The translations under genes and the position numbers were made by a program. The notes beneath the pieces are model-generated. The model ran no database searches. It saw nothing but the letters and a program-made list of their open reading frames with translations, and was not told the origin of the DNA. Positions 8,915-17,501 of a stretch of 64,000 bases of DNA are shown here, piece by piece (the stretch's first letter is position 1; every line of letters starts with the position of its first letter). The DNA comes from Thermasporomyces sp036564245 (GTDB lineage: Bacteria; Actinomycetota; Actinomycetes; Propionibacteriales; Actinopolymorphaceae): assembly GCA_036564245.1 (NCBI GenBank), contig DATCKU010000067.1, forward strand, positions 29,552-93,551. The letters are read 5' to 3'.

Positions 8915-9868
8915 ATGGAGATCCTGCAGTTCGACTTCATGCAGCGGGCGTTGCTCGCCGCGCTCTTGATCGGCCTCACGGCCCCGGCCGTCGGAGTCCA
9001 CCTCGTGCAGCGCCGGCTCGCCCTGATCGGGGACGGCATGGGTCACGTCGCGCTGACCGGCGTGGGGGTCGGCTTGCTGACACAGACCGAGCCGATCTGG
9101 ACTGCCTTGGCTGCCACCGTCGTCGGTGCCGCTGTGATCGAGCTCATGCGAGCGAAAGGCCGGACGAGCAGCGACGTGGCGCTGGCCGTGCTCTTCTACG
9201 GCGGGATCGCAGGCGGCGTGGTGCTGATGGCGAAATCGCCGGGCAGCACGCCGGCCAACCTCAACTCGTACCTCTTCGGCTCCATCACGGCGACCTCACC
9301 AGGCGACGTCATGGCGTTCGCGGTGCTCGCCGTGCTGGTGTTGGGTACGACCGCGTTGTATGCGCGCATGTTCTTCGCGGTCGGCTCGGACGAGGAGTAC
9401 GCGCGCACGCGCGGCCTGCCCGTACTCCCGCTGAATCTCGCGCTCGCGATCCTCGTGGCCGTGACCGTCGTCGTGTCGATGCGGGTCGTGGGGTTGCTGC
9501 TCGTGAGCGCACTCATGATCGTGCCCGTGGCGGCGGCGTTGCGGCTTCGGCTGAGCTTCGCCAGGACGGTGATCGCGTCGATGCTGATCGGTGTCGCCGT
9601 GAGCCTGGGCGGCGTGCTGTTCTCCTACTACGGGGACACCCCATCGGGCGCGACTATCGTGCTCGCCGCGATCTGCGTGTTCGTGATTGCGGCCGTGGGC
9701 TCCGGTGTGCTTCAGGCGGTTCGCCGGCCGCATCGCGAGGCCGAGGATCACCTGCATCGACACGGTCCGGAGTGCGGCCATCCGGCCGTACCCCACGACG
9801 ACCACGTGGACTACGTTCACGGCGGGCATCGCCACGCCGCCCATGGCGGACACTACGACGAGCATTGA
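8915..9868 (+). CDS. znuB: Zinc ABC transporter permease with His-rich tail
   Basis: 317 residues, ABC-3 family with several hydrophobic helices between about residues 10 and 270. It starts at ATG 8915 with an upstream GAGGAG. The last 45 residues are strikingly rich in His, Asp and Glu (for example HREAEDHLHRHGPECGHP, then further HGGH and HAAHGGH motifs). This tail would lie on one face of the membrane and could buffer or deliver zinc. Together with the His loop in ZnuA it supports zinc as the substrate. Confidence 0.93.
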   Translation: MEILQFDFMQRALLAALLIGLTAPAVGVHLVQRRLALIGDGMGHVALTGVGVGLLTQTEPIWTALAATVVGAAVIELMRAKGRTSSDVALAVLFYGGIAGGVVLMAKSPGSTPANLNSYLFGSITATSPGDVMAFAVLAVLVLGTTALYARMFFAVGSDEEYARTRGLPVLPLNLALAILVAVTVVVSMRVVGLLLVSALMIVPVAAALRLRLSFARTVIASMLIGVAVSLGGVLFSYYGDTPSGATIVLAAICVFVIAAVGSGVLQAVRRPHREAEDHLHRHGPECGHPAVPHDDHVDYVHGGHRHAAHGGHYDEH

Positions 9869-10063
9869 CGCGACGAACGACGTGGAGTATCGACCCCCAA
9901 GCACTCCAGAGGTGCATCACACGGACCGCGGCCAACGGCGGGTGCGACCAGCACGCACGCCGGCGAAAGATGCCCGATCGTACGCAAGAATGTGTCAGGG
10001 CTCGCGTTCCGCGCAGGGCGTGCCTGGGTTGACCGATATGCAGTGGATCATGGAGGTGTCCTC

Positions 10064-10468
10064 GTGAGCACCGGGCCGAAGCTTCGTTCGACCCGTCAGC
10101 GGGCGGCCGTCGCCGAGGTCCTTGCGGAGTTCGACGACTTCCGCAGCGCGCAGGACATCCACGCTCTGTTGCGGAGCCGAGGGAGCTCGGTCGGCCTCAC
10201 CACCGTCTACCGCACGCTCGCCTCCCTTGCCGAGGCTGGCGAGGTGGATGCGATCCGTACCAGTGCGGGCGAGACCGTCTACCGCAGGTGTACGACCTCG
10301 CGTCACCACCATCACCTGGTGTGCCGGTCGTGCGGTCACACCGTTGAAGTGCAGGGACCGGCAGTGGAACGGTGGGCCGAGCGGGTCGCGGGTGAGGCTG
10401 GGTTCGTCGACGTCACGCACACGGTCGAGGTCTTCGGTACCTGCTCAACCTGCGCCGGCCGCACCTAA
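10064..10468 (+). CDS. zur: Fur-family regulator, probable zinc repressor Zur
   Basis: 134 residues. The winged helix lies at 5-80 (LRSTRQRAAVAEVLAE and VGLTTVYRTLASLAEAGEV). The metal-binding half has RHHHHLVCRSCGHTVEV and a C-terminal CSTC pair, giving two CxxC motifs for a structural zinc. The GTG start at 10064 is preceded by GGAGG at 7 nt spacing. Its position after znuACB and the Zur-type box in front of znuA support a zinc repressor that responds to Zn(II). A gap of about 195 bp from znuB suggests it may have its own promoter. Confidence 0.9.
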   Translation: MSTGPKLRSTRQRAAVAEVLAEFDDFRSAQDIHALLRSRGSSVGLTTVYRTLASLAEAGEVDAIRTSAGETVYRRCTTSRHHHHLVCRSCGHTVEVQGPAVERWAERVAGEAGFVDVTHTVEVFGTCSTCAGRT

Positions 10469-10472
10469 GCCC

Positions 10473-10530
10473 AAATGACCATGTGCACTACGCCTGTCCG
10501 ACCTGTGACACGTGTCGACACGTAGTGCAC
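10473..10530 (+). repeat. Long palindromic AAATGACC repeat, copy B
   Basis: It starts AAATGACCAT 4 nt after the zur stop, then has arms GTGCACTACG (10483-10492) and CGTAGTGCAC (10521-10530) around 28 nt. Inside, TGTC-GAC and GTCGACA extend pairing. It fills the gap between convergent zur and uppS, which is where a bidirectional terminator would be expected. Confidence 0.85.
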
Positions 10531-10547
10531 CTCCGACACGCCTGTCC

Positions 10548-11330
10548 CTAGGGCTTCGCGCCACCGAAGCGGCGGTCCCGTTTGGCGTAGATCTCGATCG
10601 CCTGCCACAGATGCCGTCGGTCGAAGTCCGGGAACAACGTGTCGAGGAAGACCATCTCCGCGTACGCCGACTGCCAGAGCAGGAAGTTCGACGTGCGCTG
10701 CTCTCCCGACGAGCGGATGAAGAGATCGACGTCCGGAAGGTCCGGATTGTAGAGGTACCGACTCACCGTCCGCTCGTTGATCTCGTCGACACGCAACCGT
10801 CCGGCGGCGATATCCGCCGCGATGGCCCGGGTCGCGTCGGCGAGCTCGGCCCGACCACCGTAGTTGACGCAGAACTGCAGGGTGATCACGTCGTTGTTGC
10901 GGGTCCGCCGCTCGGCCTCCTCGAGCTCGGCGATCACGCTCTTCCACAGCCGCGGCCGCCGGCCGGCCCAGCGCACCCGCACGCCCATCGCATCCAGCTC
11001 GTCCCGTCGGCGATGGATCACATCCCGGTTGAACCCCATCAGGAACCGCACCTCTTCGGGCGAGCGGGACCAGTTCTCGGTCGAGAAGGCGTACGCCGAC
11101 AAGGTCTTCACACCGATCTCGATTGCGCCCTTGATCACGTCGAGCAACGCGCCTTCGCCCCGCTCGTGCCCCTTGGTCCGCGGCAGGCCACGAGCCTTCG
11201 CCCACCGACCGTTGCCGTCCATGACCAGGGCGACATGCCGTGGGAGCAGCTCGGGTGGGATCTCCGGTGGCCTGGCGCCAGACGGATGTGGGTCGGGTGG
11301 TACGTACGTCCGAGCCCCGCGTCTGGTCAT
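10548..11330 (-). CDS. uppS: Isoprenyl (undecaprenyl-type) diphosphate synthase
   Basis: 260 residues. This cis-prenyltransferase adds isopentenyl units to make the lipid carrier for cell-wall synthesis, in the cytosol at the membrane. The active-site motif VMDGNGRWAKARG (near 34-46) includes the catalytic Asp. SAYAFSTENWSRS and the C-terminal DLFIRSSGEQRTSNFLLWQ are conserved. ATG 11330 overlaps the recO stop (ATGA), so the two are coupled. Chain length (C50 or C55) cannot be decided. Confidence 0.95.
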   Translation of the reverse strand: MTRRGARTYVPPDPHPSGARPPEIPPELLPRHVALVMDGNGRWAKARGLPRTKGHERGEGALLDVIKGAIEIGVKTLSAYAFSTENWSRSPEEVRFLMGFNRDVIHRRRDELDAMGVRVRWAGRRPRLWKSVIAELEEAERRTRNNDVITLQFCVNYGGRAELADATRAIAADIAAGRLRVDEINERTVSRYLYNPDLPDVDLFIRSSGEQRTSNFLLWQSAYAEMVFLDTLFPDFDRRHLWQAIEIYAKRDRRFGGAKP

Positions 11331-12133
11331 GCCGTCCTCTCCCTCACCGGAGCCTTCCCGGATCGATTAGCGCTGGCTGGCGCGGTGTGCTCGCGCCCCG
11401 GACTCCACCTCTCCACGTGTGGCAACGACCGCAGCTCGCGCTCGAGGTGCCACTGGAGATAGGCCGACACCAGTCCGGTGGCCTCACGACGGGTCCACTG
11501 GTCACTCGCGTCGGCCACGTCCCACTCCCCCGTCAGCAACGCGGCCAGGAGCCTCACCGTCTCCGGTGCCGGCATCGCCACACCGGCAGGTCGGCAGTCG
11601 GCACAGACCATGCCGCCCGCTGCGGGCGAGAAGGCGCGATGTGGTCCTGGGGTGCCGCACCGTGCGCAGGCATCGAACGACGGCGCGTAGCCTGCGATCG
11701 CGAGCGAACGCAGCAGGTAGGAGTCCAGGATGAGTCCCGGATCCCGCCCGGTCTCGGCGAGCGCGCGAAGCGCTCCGACCAGCAGCAGGAACTGCTGTGT
11801 GGCTGGCTCCCGCTCCTCGGCCGTCAGCCGCTCGGCAGTCTCCAACATGGCCGCGGCAGTCGTGTAACGGGCATAGTCCGCGTACATCTTCTCGGCGTAC
11901 GTCCGCCTGGTCACCGCCTGTGTGATCACATCCAGCGAGCGTCCGACTGCCAGCTGGACCTCGACGTAGGAGCACGGCTCCAACCGCGCACCGAACCGCG
12001 ACGTAGTCCGCCTGACCCCCTTCGCGACGGCCCGGATCCGGCCATGGTGCCGGGTCAGAAGCGTGATGATCCGATCCGCCTCGCCGAGTTTCTGGGTACG
12101 CAGGACGACGGCCTCGTCGACATACAGGACCAC
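11327..12133 (-). CDS. recO: DNA repair protein RecO
   Basis: 268 residues. It acts with RecR in loading RecA through the RecF pathway. The N-terminal OB fold starts LYVDEAVVLRTQKLGEADRI. A zinc site is formed by CARC and CADC (about 150-175). The start chosen is GTG 12133, giving MVLYVDEA as in other RecO proteins. An ATG 48 nt upstream would add unconserved residues. It is coupled to uppS by an ATGA overlap. Confidence 0.94.
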   Translation of the reverse strand: MVLYVDEAVVLRTQKLGEADRIITLLTRHHGRIRAVAKGVRRTTSRFGARLEPCSYVEVQLAVGRSLDVITQAVTRRTYAEKMYADYARYTTAAAMLETAERLTAEEREPATQQFLLLVGALRALAETGRDPGLILDSYLLRSLAIAGYAPSFDACARCGTPGPHRAFSPAAGGMVCADCRPAGVAMPAPETVRLLAALLTGEWDVADASDQWTRREATGLVSAYLQWHLERELRSLPHVERWSPGREHTAPASANRSGKAPVRERTA

Positions 12134-12235
12134 GCAGCTATTCTGACGCACCCACCACTGCATCAGGGCCTTCCGGCTCACCGGGTCGAAAGACCTGGCG
12201 TCGACGCCTCACCAGCTGGGACCTGCCGCTTAGAG

Positions 12236-12943
12236 CTAGAGCATGCTGAGGAGGCCGATCACCCCCAGTAGGTTGATCAGGAAGTGGGTGACGATCGCAG
12301 GGCCCAGCCGATCGGTGATCATGCGTACGTAGCCGGCTGCCAATCCGGCCGCGAACAGCAACGCGCTGCGAGCAGGCTCGAGGTGGAGCAACGCGAAGAG
12401 AATCGCGGTGACCAGGAGAGTCGGCCACCCGCCGAGTCCGCGACGACGCAGAGCCGTCCACCACATGCCGCGAAAGTGCAGCTCCTCCACAAACGGCGCG
12501 CCGAGCGCGAGGGCCGCCAGAGCGAGCAGCTGCCAGTCGGCTCGCGCCCCCTCGGCGGCGATCCCCAGGCTCGACGTCGGCGCTCGCCCGGTCACCTGGA
12601 GATAGACGAGAACAAAGATCATCCCGACGACCAACATGATCACACCGGCCAGCAGGCCAATCCCCAGATCCGCCGGACGGAACCGCAAGGCGAAGTCCGA
12701 CCGTGGGCCGTTCCCCCGCCACCAGGAGACGACGATCGGTACGCCGGCAAGTGACAGCCATCCGGCGAGGGTCCCGATGATCCCGGCAGTCACCTGATCG
12801 GTTCCCAGAACCACGGCGGCGGCCGAGACGGCAAAACTGAGCACGACAAAACCGAGCAAGGAACCGATCGCTGTCGGGATTCCCCAACGCGGCCACTGGT
12901 CCTGGGCCGATGCCACCGATCCGGGCGGATTCGTGCTGGTCAT
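12236..12943 (-). CDS. CPBP-family intramembrane metalloprotease
   Basis: 235 residues from ATG 12943 (ATGs at 12952 and 12955 are also possible). It has about eight hydrophobic segments. The family motifs are present: APFVEELHFRGMWW (EExxxR, near 150) and HFLINLLGVIGL near the C-terminus with the catalytic His. Relatives act as CAAX-type or bacteriocin-linked proteases in the membrane. Substrate is unknown. There is no bacteriocin gene nearby, and it lies alone downstream of recO on the same strand in the order of transcription. Confidence 0.85.
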   Translation of the reverse strand: MTSTNPPGSVASAQDQWPRWGIPTAIGSLLGFVVLSFAVSAAAVVLGTDQVTAGIIGTLAGWLSLAGVPIVVSWWRGNGPRSDFALRFRPADLGIGLLAGVIMLVVGMIFVLVYLQVTGRAPTSSLGIAAEGARADWQLLALAALALGAPFVEELHFRGMWWTALRRRGLGGWPTLLVTAILFALLHLEPARSALLFAAGLAAGYVRMITDRLGPAIVTHFLINLLGVIGLLSML

Positions 12944-13219
12944 TCCACCCATCATCTCGCACCGTGACGTCGTCTCGAGTGCCACGTCGGGCTGGAGCAC
13001 GCCCGAGGTCCGGCCACGTGTGACCGAGCAGATGTGCCTGAAGGTTTGACTAGACGCCGAATAGGGGGAAGGGTGGGGGTAACCGGCAGCCGATGCATGA
13101 GGGAGTGATCATCACCCGCGAGCCGGTCAGGCACCACGCCTCGCGTGGAGCGACAATCCGCGCGGACGTTCTCAAGTGGGCCTGAAAGAGTCCCAGTTAT
13201 CTCAATCGAGGAGCAGATC

Positions 13220-13534
13220 TTGCTTGCGCTCACGAACAACGCTGCACTCGTCATCCAGTCCCTGACGAACAGCCCCGAGCTTCCCGGAGGCGCTGGCCTG
13301 CGCATCACAGCTCAACCCGACGACCAGCAGACCCTGAGCCTCGCAGTGGCTCCTGAGCCGAGCGCGGGAGACCAGGTGGTCGAGGAGCAAGGCGCGCGGG
13401 TCTTCCTCGAGCCAGGCGCGTCTCACATGCTCGACCAGATGGTGCTGGACGCAGAGGTGGATGCGCAGGGCAGCGTGCAGTTCTTCCTGGGCACGCAGTC
13501 CGGTGGCACGCCAAGCGGCCCGCCCACTGGCTGA
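13220..13534 (+). CDS. HesB/IscA-like domain protein without cysteines
   Basis: 104 residues from TTG 13220, supported by GAGGAG 6 nt upstream. The pattern LALTNNAALVIQSL and PGGAGLRITA matches the A-type Fe-S carrier fold, and actinobacterial relatives are often annotated Fe-S assembly HesB. The protein contains no cysteine, so the three ligands used by IscA or SufA to hold a cluster are absent. It is likely a fold relative with another job. Standing alone, it gives no operon clue. Confidence 0.8.
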   Translation: MLALTNNAALVIQSLTNSPELPGGAGLRITAQPDDQQTLSLAVAPEPSAGDQVVEEQGARVFLEPGASHMLDQMVLDAEVDAQGSVQFFLGTQSGGTPSGPPTG

Positions 13535-13933
13535 GCCTTAGTCGGCGGGGGAACCTGACCGACGCACACACAGCGTCGCGGTATCGGTGGTGCGTTCCGT
13601 GACGCGGGTTGTGGGTCGTGTCTTGACGCACGCCCTCATGGCGTGTGTCAAGCCGACGTTGCATTGCCGCTGAGTCCTGTTCGACCCGCAGACGTCAGTG
13701 GACAGCCGGCCCGAACGGCGACCGAAGTCCAGCGAGGCTTGCCGAGCTTCTCGACCGGGTTGAGCGTGCTTACGGCGGATTTCGCGCCCATGCCACACCC
13801 AACATCGGCCCGTTCAGGTCGAAGCGGTCGTCGCCGTCGCGCCGATCGAACGTGGCATCAAAGAGGCGCCGCACCAGCACGGCATCTGCGTTGGCACTGC
13901 ATGTGTGGTCGGTGTCGCCGCGACTGATGGCGA
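13535..13933. other. 399-bp gap with a strong hairpin, no gene recognised
   Basis: At 13622-13652, arms CTTGACGCACGCC and GGCGTGTGTCAAG pair with one mismatch over 13 bp around a 5-nt loop. It sits about 90 bp after the HesB-like gene and about 280 bp after the convergent solute-binding gene. It has no T-run on either side. The remaining sequence has open frames on both strands, but I recognise no protein family and suspect they are chance. Confidence 0.55.
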
Positions 13934-16069
13934 TCAGCTTTCCCAGTACCACGCCTCCGGGTCGTAGACCGCGGGCGTCGGGTGATGCCAGTCGTTGACC
14001 AGGCCGCCCAGCGCGGTCTGCTCGCGGGTCGGCACGTTGCGCAACCCCTTCTTGACCAACTCGATGCGTGGGAAGTTGGCGACCGCGCCCATGATGAACG
14101 GCCCTTCTTCGATGTGAATCTTCACCATCTCCCAGAAGAGGCTGTCGCGCGCGAGGGCATCGGTCTCCACCCGTGCCCGGTCGGCGAGCTTCCAGAGTCG
14201 GTCCACGGGGCCGCCCGGCTCCGGTTCCATCCTCGGCGGCGTGCGCTTGTACGGATCGACGTCGAGCTGTTCCTTTTCCGCCGGCGTGCCTCGCAACGAA
14301 TAGAACTGCCCTTGCAGCGGCGCCCATCGTGAGGTCTCCATCGGCATGAGCCAGAGCAGGTCGGCACCGAAGGTCAGCGTGCTGGTCTCCCACGCCGTAG
14401 TGCTCATGATCTTGCCCTGAGCCCACTGGTCGCCGAACGTCGTCGGCGGCACCGGATTGAGCCGGGTGTCGATGCCGATGGCATCCCAGCTCTTCTTCAG
14501 CAGGTTGTTCTTCTGCATGTGCTCGCCCGCGGGGTCGATGTCGGCTGGATAGTCCAGCCGTACCACCAGTCGCGAGCCGTCGGGCATCTCGCGTCTACCG
14601 TCACCGTCGCGGTCGACGACACCGATCTCGTCCAGCATCGCCTTGGCTCGCTCCGGATCGTACGCCACCCAGGAGTCCCGCCACTTCTTGTAGACCTCCA
14701 TCCCGTCACCACGGTGGAACTCCCGAGTCTTCGGACCGTAGCCTCCGGTCGTGAGCTCGCCGGTGTTGAAGTAGATGGTCTTGCGAACCTCTTCACGGTT
14801 GTACGCGAGAGACAGCGCCTGGCGGAACGCCGGCGTCCGGATCAGCTCCCGCATCTTCGGGTCGTCGTAGTCCTGGCTGAAGAAGAAGATCGAGCCGGTC
14901 CCCGAGCCGCTGTCCCAGAAGATCAGATCCATCTGGTGCTTTTCCTGCGTGCTCTTAAGGCCCGACACGTCCTTGAGCTCGACCCCGACGAACGCGCCAT
15001 GGACGTAATCGAACTGTCCAGTCTGGATCTGCAGGAGCCTGGTCTCGGGTTGGTCGACCGCCCGGAAGGTCAACGTGTCGATGTACGGGAGCTGGTTACC
15101 CTCCCGGTCGACCACCCAGTAGTACGGGTTGCGCTCGAACTTCGCCACGCGGCCCTCCTGCCGCGACACGAGACGCCACCCGGTCATGGTGGGAACCTCG
15201 GGGTTGAGCATCGCGTTGCGCTTCTGGTCGAAGACCTCGGTCCAGTTCTCCGCGACGTTCTTGTTGTAGCGCGGGTGGAACTGCTGCATGTAGTGCTTCG
15301 GTTCCATCCAGGTCGCCGCGATGCCGCGATTCACCCAGTTGGCGATCATCTCCGGCACCATGGGGGCCGGGGCGTCGAACGTCATGACCAGGGTCGTCTC
15401 GTCCGGCGCGGAGAACGTCGCGATGGTTCCCGTTCCCGAACGTGCCTCGTCTGGAATTCCCTCGCCGAACTCCTCGTTGAGGACCATGTCCTCCCACCAG
15501 AACATGATGTCCTCGGTGCTCCACGGGTGGCCGTCGGACCACTTCAGTCCCTTGCGGAAGTGGAAGGTCCATTCCGAGGCGTCCTCGTTGCTCTCCCAGC
15601 TCTCAGCCAGTCCGGGCCCCAGGTCGAGGCCGTCGTTCAGCCACCGCAGCAGCGAGTGGCCGTACATGTATTCCTTCATGTCCCAGCCATCTGTGTTGGC
15701 CGTGACGAGCCGCAGGTCCCCGCCGTACTTCCCGATGGTCATCCAGTTGTGTGGGATCACGTACGGGTGCTCCGGCAGTCGACGCTCGACAGGCGGCAGT
15801 TCGCCCGCCTCGACCAGGCGGGCAAGCGACGGCGCCTCCTGGAACTTTGCCGGTGGCGGGAGGGGCTTGGTCTGCGAGCCCTTCCGGTTGGTCGCCGGTC
15901 CGGCATCGTCTCCACCAGATCGAGAGCCCGTGTCTTGACGTGAGCAGGCACCGAGCACCAGGCTGCCTGCGGCGAACGCAGCGGCATGCAAGAAGCCGCG
16001 GCGGGTCAGTGCTCCTTCTCGGGAAGCTGAGAGTCGTCCCTTTGGGGCGCCGTTGTCGAAAGCAAGCAT
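13934..16069 (-). CDS. ABC transporter solute-binding lipoprotein (family 5)
   Basis: 711 residues from ATG 16069, with a purine-rich SD (AGGAGG) about 9 nt upstream. A twin-arginine-type signal (LTRRGFLHAA) ends at lipobox LVLGAC (Cys 42). The body follows the oligopeptide/oligosaccharide-binding SBP_bac_5 pattern (LAESWESNEDASEWTFHFRKGLKWSDG near 150, then ALSLAYNREEVRKTI). It is longer than the usual 520-600. No permease or ATPase gene adjoins it. It is divergent from a lacI-type gene and may be controlled by it. Ligand unknown; the LacI and Gfo/Idh context hints at a carbohydrate. Confidence 0.85.
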   Translation of the reverse strand: MLAFDNGAPKGRLSASREGALTRRGFLHAAAFAAGSLVLGACSRQDTGSRSGGDDAGPATNRKGSQTKPLPPPAKFQEAPSLARLVEAGELPPVERRLPEHPYVIPHNWMTIGKYGGDLRLVTANTDGWDMKEYMYGHSLLRWLNDGLDLGPGLAESWESNEDASEWTFHFRKGLKWSDGHPWSTEDIMFWWEDMVLNEEFGEGIPDEARSGTGTIATFSAPDETTLVMTFDAPAPMVPEMIANWVNRGIAATWMEPKHYMQQFHPRYNKNVAENWTEVFDQKRNAMLNPEVPTMTGWRLVSRQEGRVAKFERNPYYWVVDREGNQLPYIDTLTFRAVDQPETRLLQIQTGQFDYVHGAFVGVELKDVSGLKSTQEKHQMDLIFWDSGSGTGSIFFFSQDYDDPKMRELIRTPAFRQALSLAYNREEVRKTIYFNTGELTTGGYGPKTREFHRGDGMEVYKKWRDSWVAYDPERAKAMLDEIGVVDRDGDGRREMPDGSRLVVRLDYPADIDPAGEHMQKNNLLKKSWDAIGIDTRLNPVPPTTFGDQWAQGKIMSTTAWETSTLTFGADLLWLMPMETSRWAPLQGQFYSLRGTPAEKEQLDVDPYKRTPPRMEPEPGGPVDRLWKLADRARVETDALARDSLFWEMVKIHIEEGPFIMGAVANFPRIELVKKGLRNVPTREQTALGGLVNDWHHPTPAVYDPEAWYWES

Positions 16070-16214
16070 CGTCGAGGACCTCCTCCTCCTCGCCCTCCCC
16101 ACCGAATCGACGGACCGACGACTCGTCGGCTACATGAAGACAGATCGCCGCCAGGGTGGGTCGCCCGCGACCACGACCTCCTTCGCCCAAGGTCCACGGT
16201 CGTGTCTTGATGTT

Positions 16215-16230
16215 GTCGATTCGATTCGAC
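16215..16230. promoter_or_regulatory. Candidate LacI-type operator, site 1
   Basis: GTCGATTCGATTCGAC lies in the divergent region, about 146 nt upstream of the solute-binding gene start. It matches site 2 (16380-16395) at 14 of 16 positions, and both end in the palindromic GTCGA/TCGAC. Confidence 0.6.
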
Positions 16231-16320
16231 GAGACCGTGGCCGAAACGGTAGTCTCGCGGCGGATCAAACGGCAAGACGCTGAACGTGGCGACATCATTG
16301 CCATGTCCTGGTTTGGACAC

Positions 16321-16352
16321 GGCATCTGCAGAGAACGGCATCTGCAGAGAAC
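16321..16352. repeat. Perfect 16-bp tandem duplication
   Basis: GGCATCTGCAGAGAAC is present twice head to tail (16321-16336 and 16337-16352), between the two operator candidates. It contains the palindrome CTGCAG. An identical duplication suggests a recent event. It changes the distance between the two operator-like sites by 16 bp, about one and a half helical turns. Confidence 0.85.
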
Positions 16353-16379
16353 GCCGCGACACCCGTCCTGGCTAGTCGA

Positions 16380-16395
16380 GTCGAATGGATTCGAC
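16380..16395. promoter_or_regulatory. Candidate LacI-type operator, site 2
   Basis: GTCGAATGGATTCGAC consists of a 7-nt inverted repeat around GG. It lies 87 bp upstream of the lacI-type start codon. Its near copy is site 1, 165 bp away, which would permit looping by a tetramer or independent control of the two divergent genes. Confidence 0.65.
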
Positions 16396-16481
16396 GTCGA
16401 GGCGCAGCGCCAGACGACTGCTTGCCCTCGCTCACCCGCCGAATGCCACGCTAGAGTGTCCTGGTCGAGAAGGAGTACTGC

Positions 16482-17501
16482 GTGGTCACGATGGTCGACG
16501 TGGCGCGCCGGGCAGGCGTCGCCCCGAGCACGGTGTCGTACGTTCTGACGAACCGCCGGAGCATCTCGGATGCGACCCGGAAAGCCGTCGAGAAGGCGAT
16601 TCGCGAGCTCGACTACCGCCCACACGCCGGGGCGAGGTCACTGCGAGGTGCCAGGACCCGCGTGCTTGCGTTGTCGTACCCGCAGGAATCGACGCCCTAC
16701 CACGCCATCGCCGGCCGGTTCATCCACGACGTCAGCACGGCCGCGCGGGCAGCTGACTACGATCTTCTGCTCCTTGCCGGCGAAGAGAAGGTGGCGGGGA
16801 TTCGCCGGATCGCCCGGAGCCGACTTGCCGACGGAGTGGTCGTCATGTCGGTCCTCACCGAGGATCCGCGGATCAACGCACTCCGTGAGCTCGAGTTCCC
16901 GGCAGCCCTCATGGGTTGGCCTCGTGACAGCCGCGGCATCCCGTCGTGTGACTACGACTTCGAGGGAGCCGCCGCCCGCGCGGTCCGCGAGCTGGTGCGT
17001 GCAGGCCACCGCTCGCTCGGCTTCGTCGCCTCGAGCGACACCGAGTTCAAGCACGGGCTCAACTACGCGCCGCGCGCGCTCGCCGGGGCCCGCGCCGCCG
17101 CGCGAGAGGCCGGCGTACGGCTCCATGTCATGCGCGCCTCCGCGTCGCACCGCATCGTCGTCCGTCGGACCCGAGCCTTGCTCGCCGCCGATCCGCCGCC
17201 TACTGGAATCGTCGTCCATCACGGGTTTCCTGCCCTCTACGCCGTCCTCCGCGAGGAAGGGCTGGCGGTTCCCGACGACGTATCGCTCGTCGTCGTCGGC
17301 GCGACGCCGGAGTTCGGCAGCGAGCTTTCGCTGAGCCGCTCCGATCTGCCTGTCGCGGAGATGGCACGCACCGCCGTGGAGCTCGCCCTCGCCGCGGTGG
17401 AAGGCGACTCACCGTCGAGCCGGCTGATCCCCGCGCGGTGGACCCGAGGACAGACGATCGCGCCACCGCCCGCACGCCAGAGAGTGAGGCGACGCTCATG
17501 A
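16482..17501 (+). CDS. LacI-family transcriptional regulator
   Basis: 339 residues from GTG 16482, SD AGAAGGAG 6 nt upstream. The helix-turn-helix is MVDVARRAGVAPSTVSYVL and the hinge region follows at LDYRPHAGARSLRG. The C-terminal periplasmic-binding-like domain includes RIARSRLADGVVVMS and DDVSLVVVGATPEFGS. Effector is unknown. It overlaps the downstream oxidoreductase by ATGA. The two 16-nt inverted repeats upstream are its likely operators, so it may autoregulate and control the divergent solute-binding gene. Confidence 0.92.
   Translation: MVTMVDVARRAGVAPSTVSYVLTNRRSISDATRKAVEKAIRELDYRPHAGARSLRGARTRVLALSYPQESTPYHAIAGRFIHDVSTAARAADYDLLLLAGEEKVAGIRRIARSRLADGVVVMSVLTEDPRINALRELEFPAALMGWPRDSRGIPSCDYDFEGAAARAVRELVRAGHRSLGFVASSDTEFKHGLNYAPRALAGARAAAREAGVRLHVMRASASHRIVVRRTRALLAADPPPTGIVVHHGFPALYAVLREEGLAVPDDVSLVVVGATPEFGSELSLSRSDLPVAEMARTAVELALAAVEGDSPSSRLIPARWTRGQTIAPPPARQRVRRRS

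Noticed and set aside
13770..14426. Open frame on the minus strand antisense and downstream of the solute-binding gene
   Set aside because: Most of it is a shadow of the solute-binding gene, and the rest has no family resemblance.
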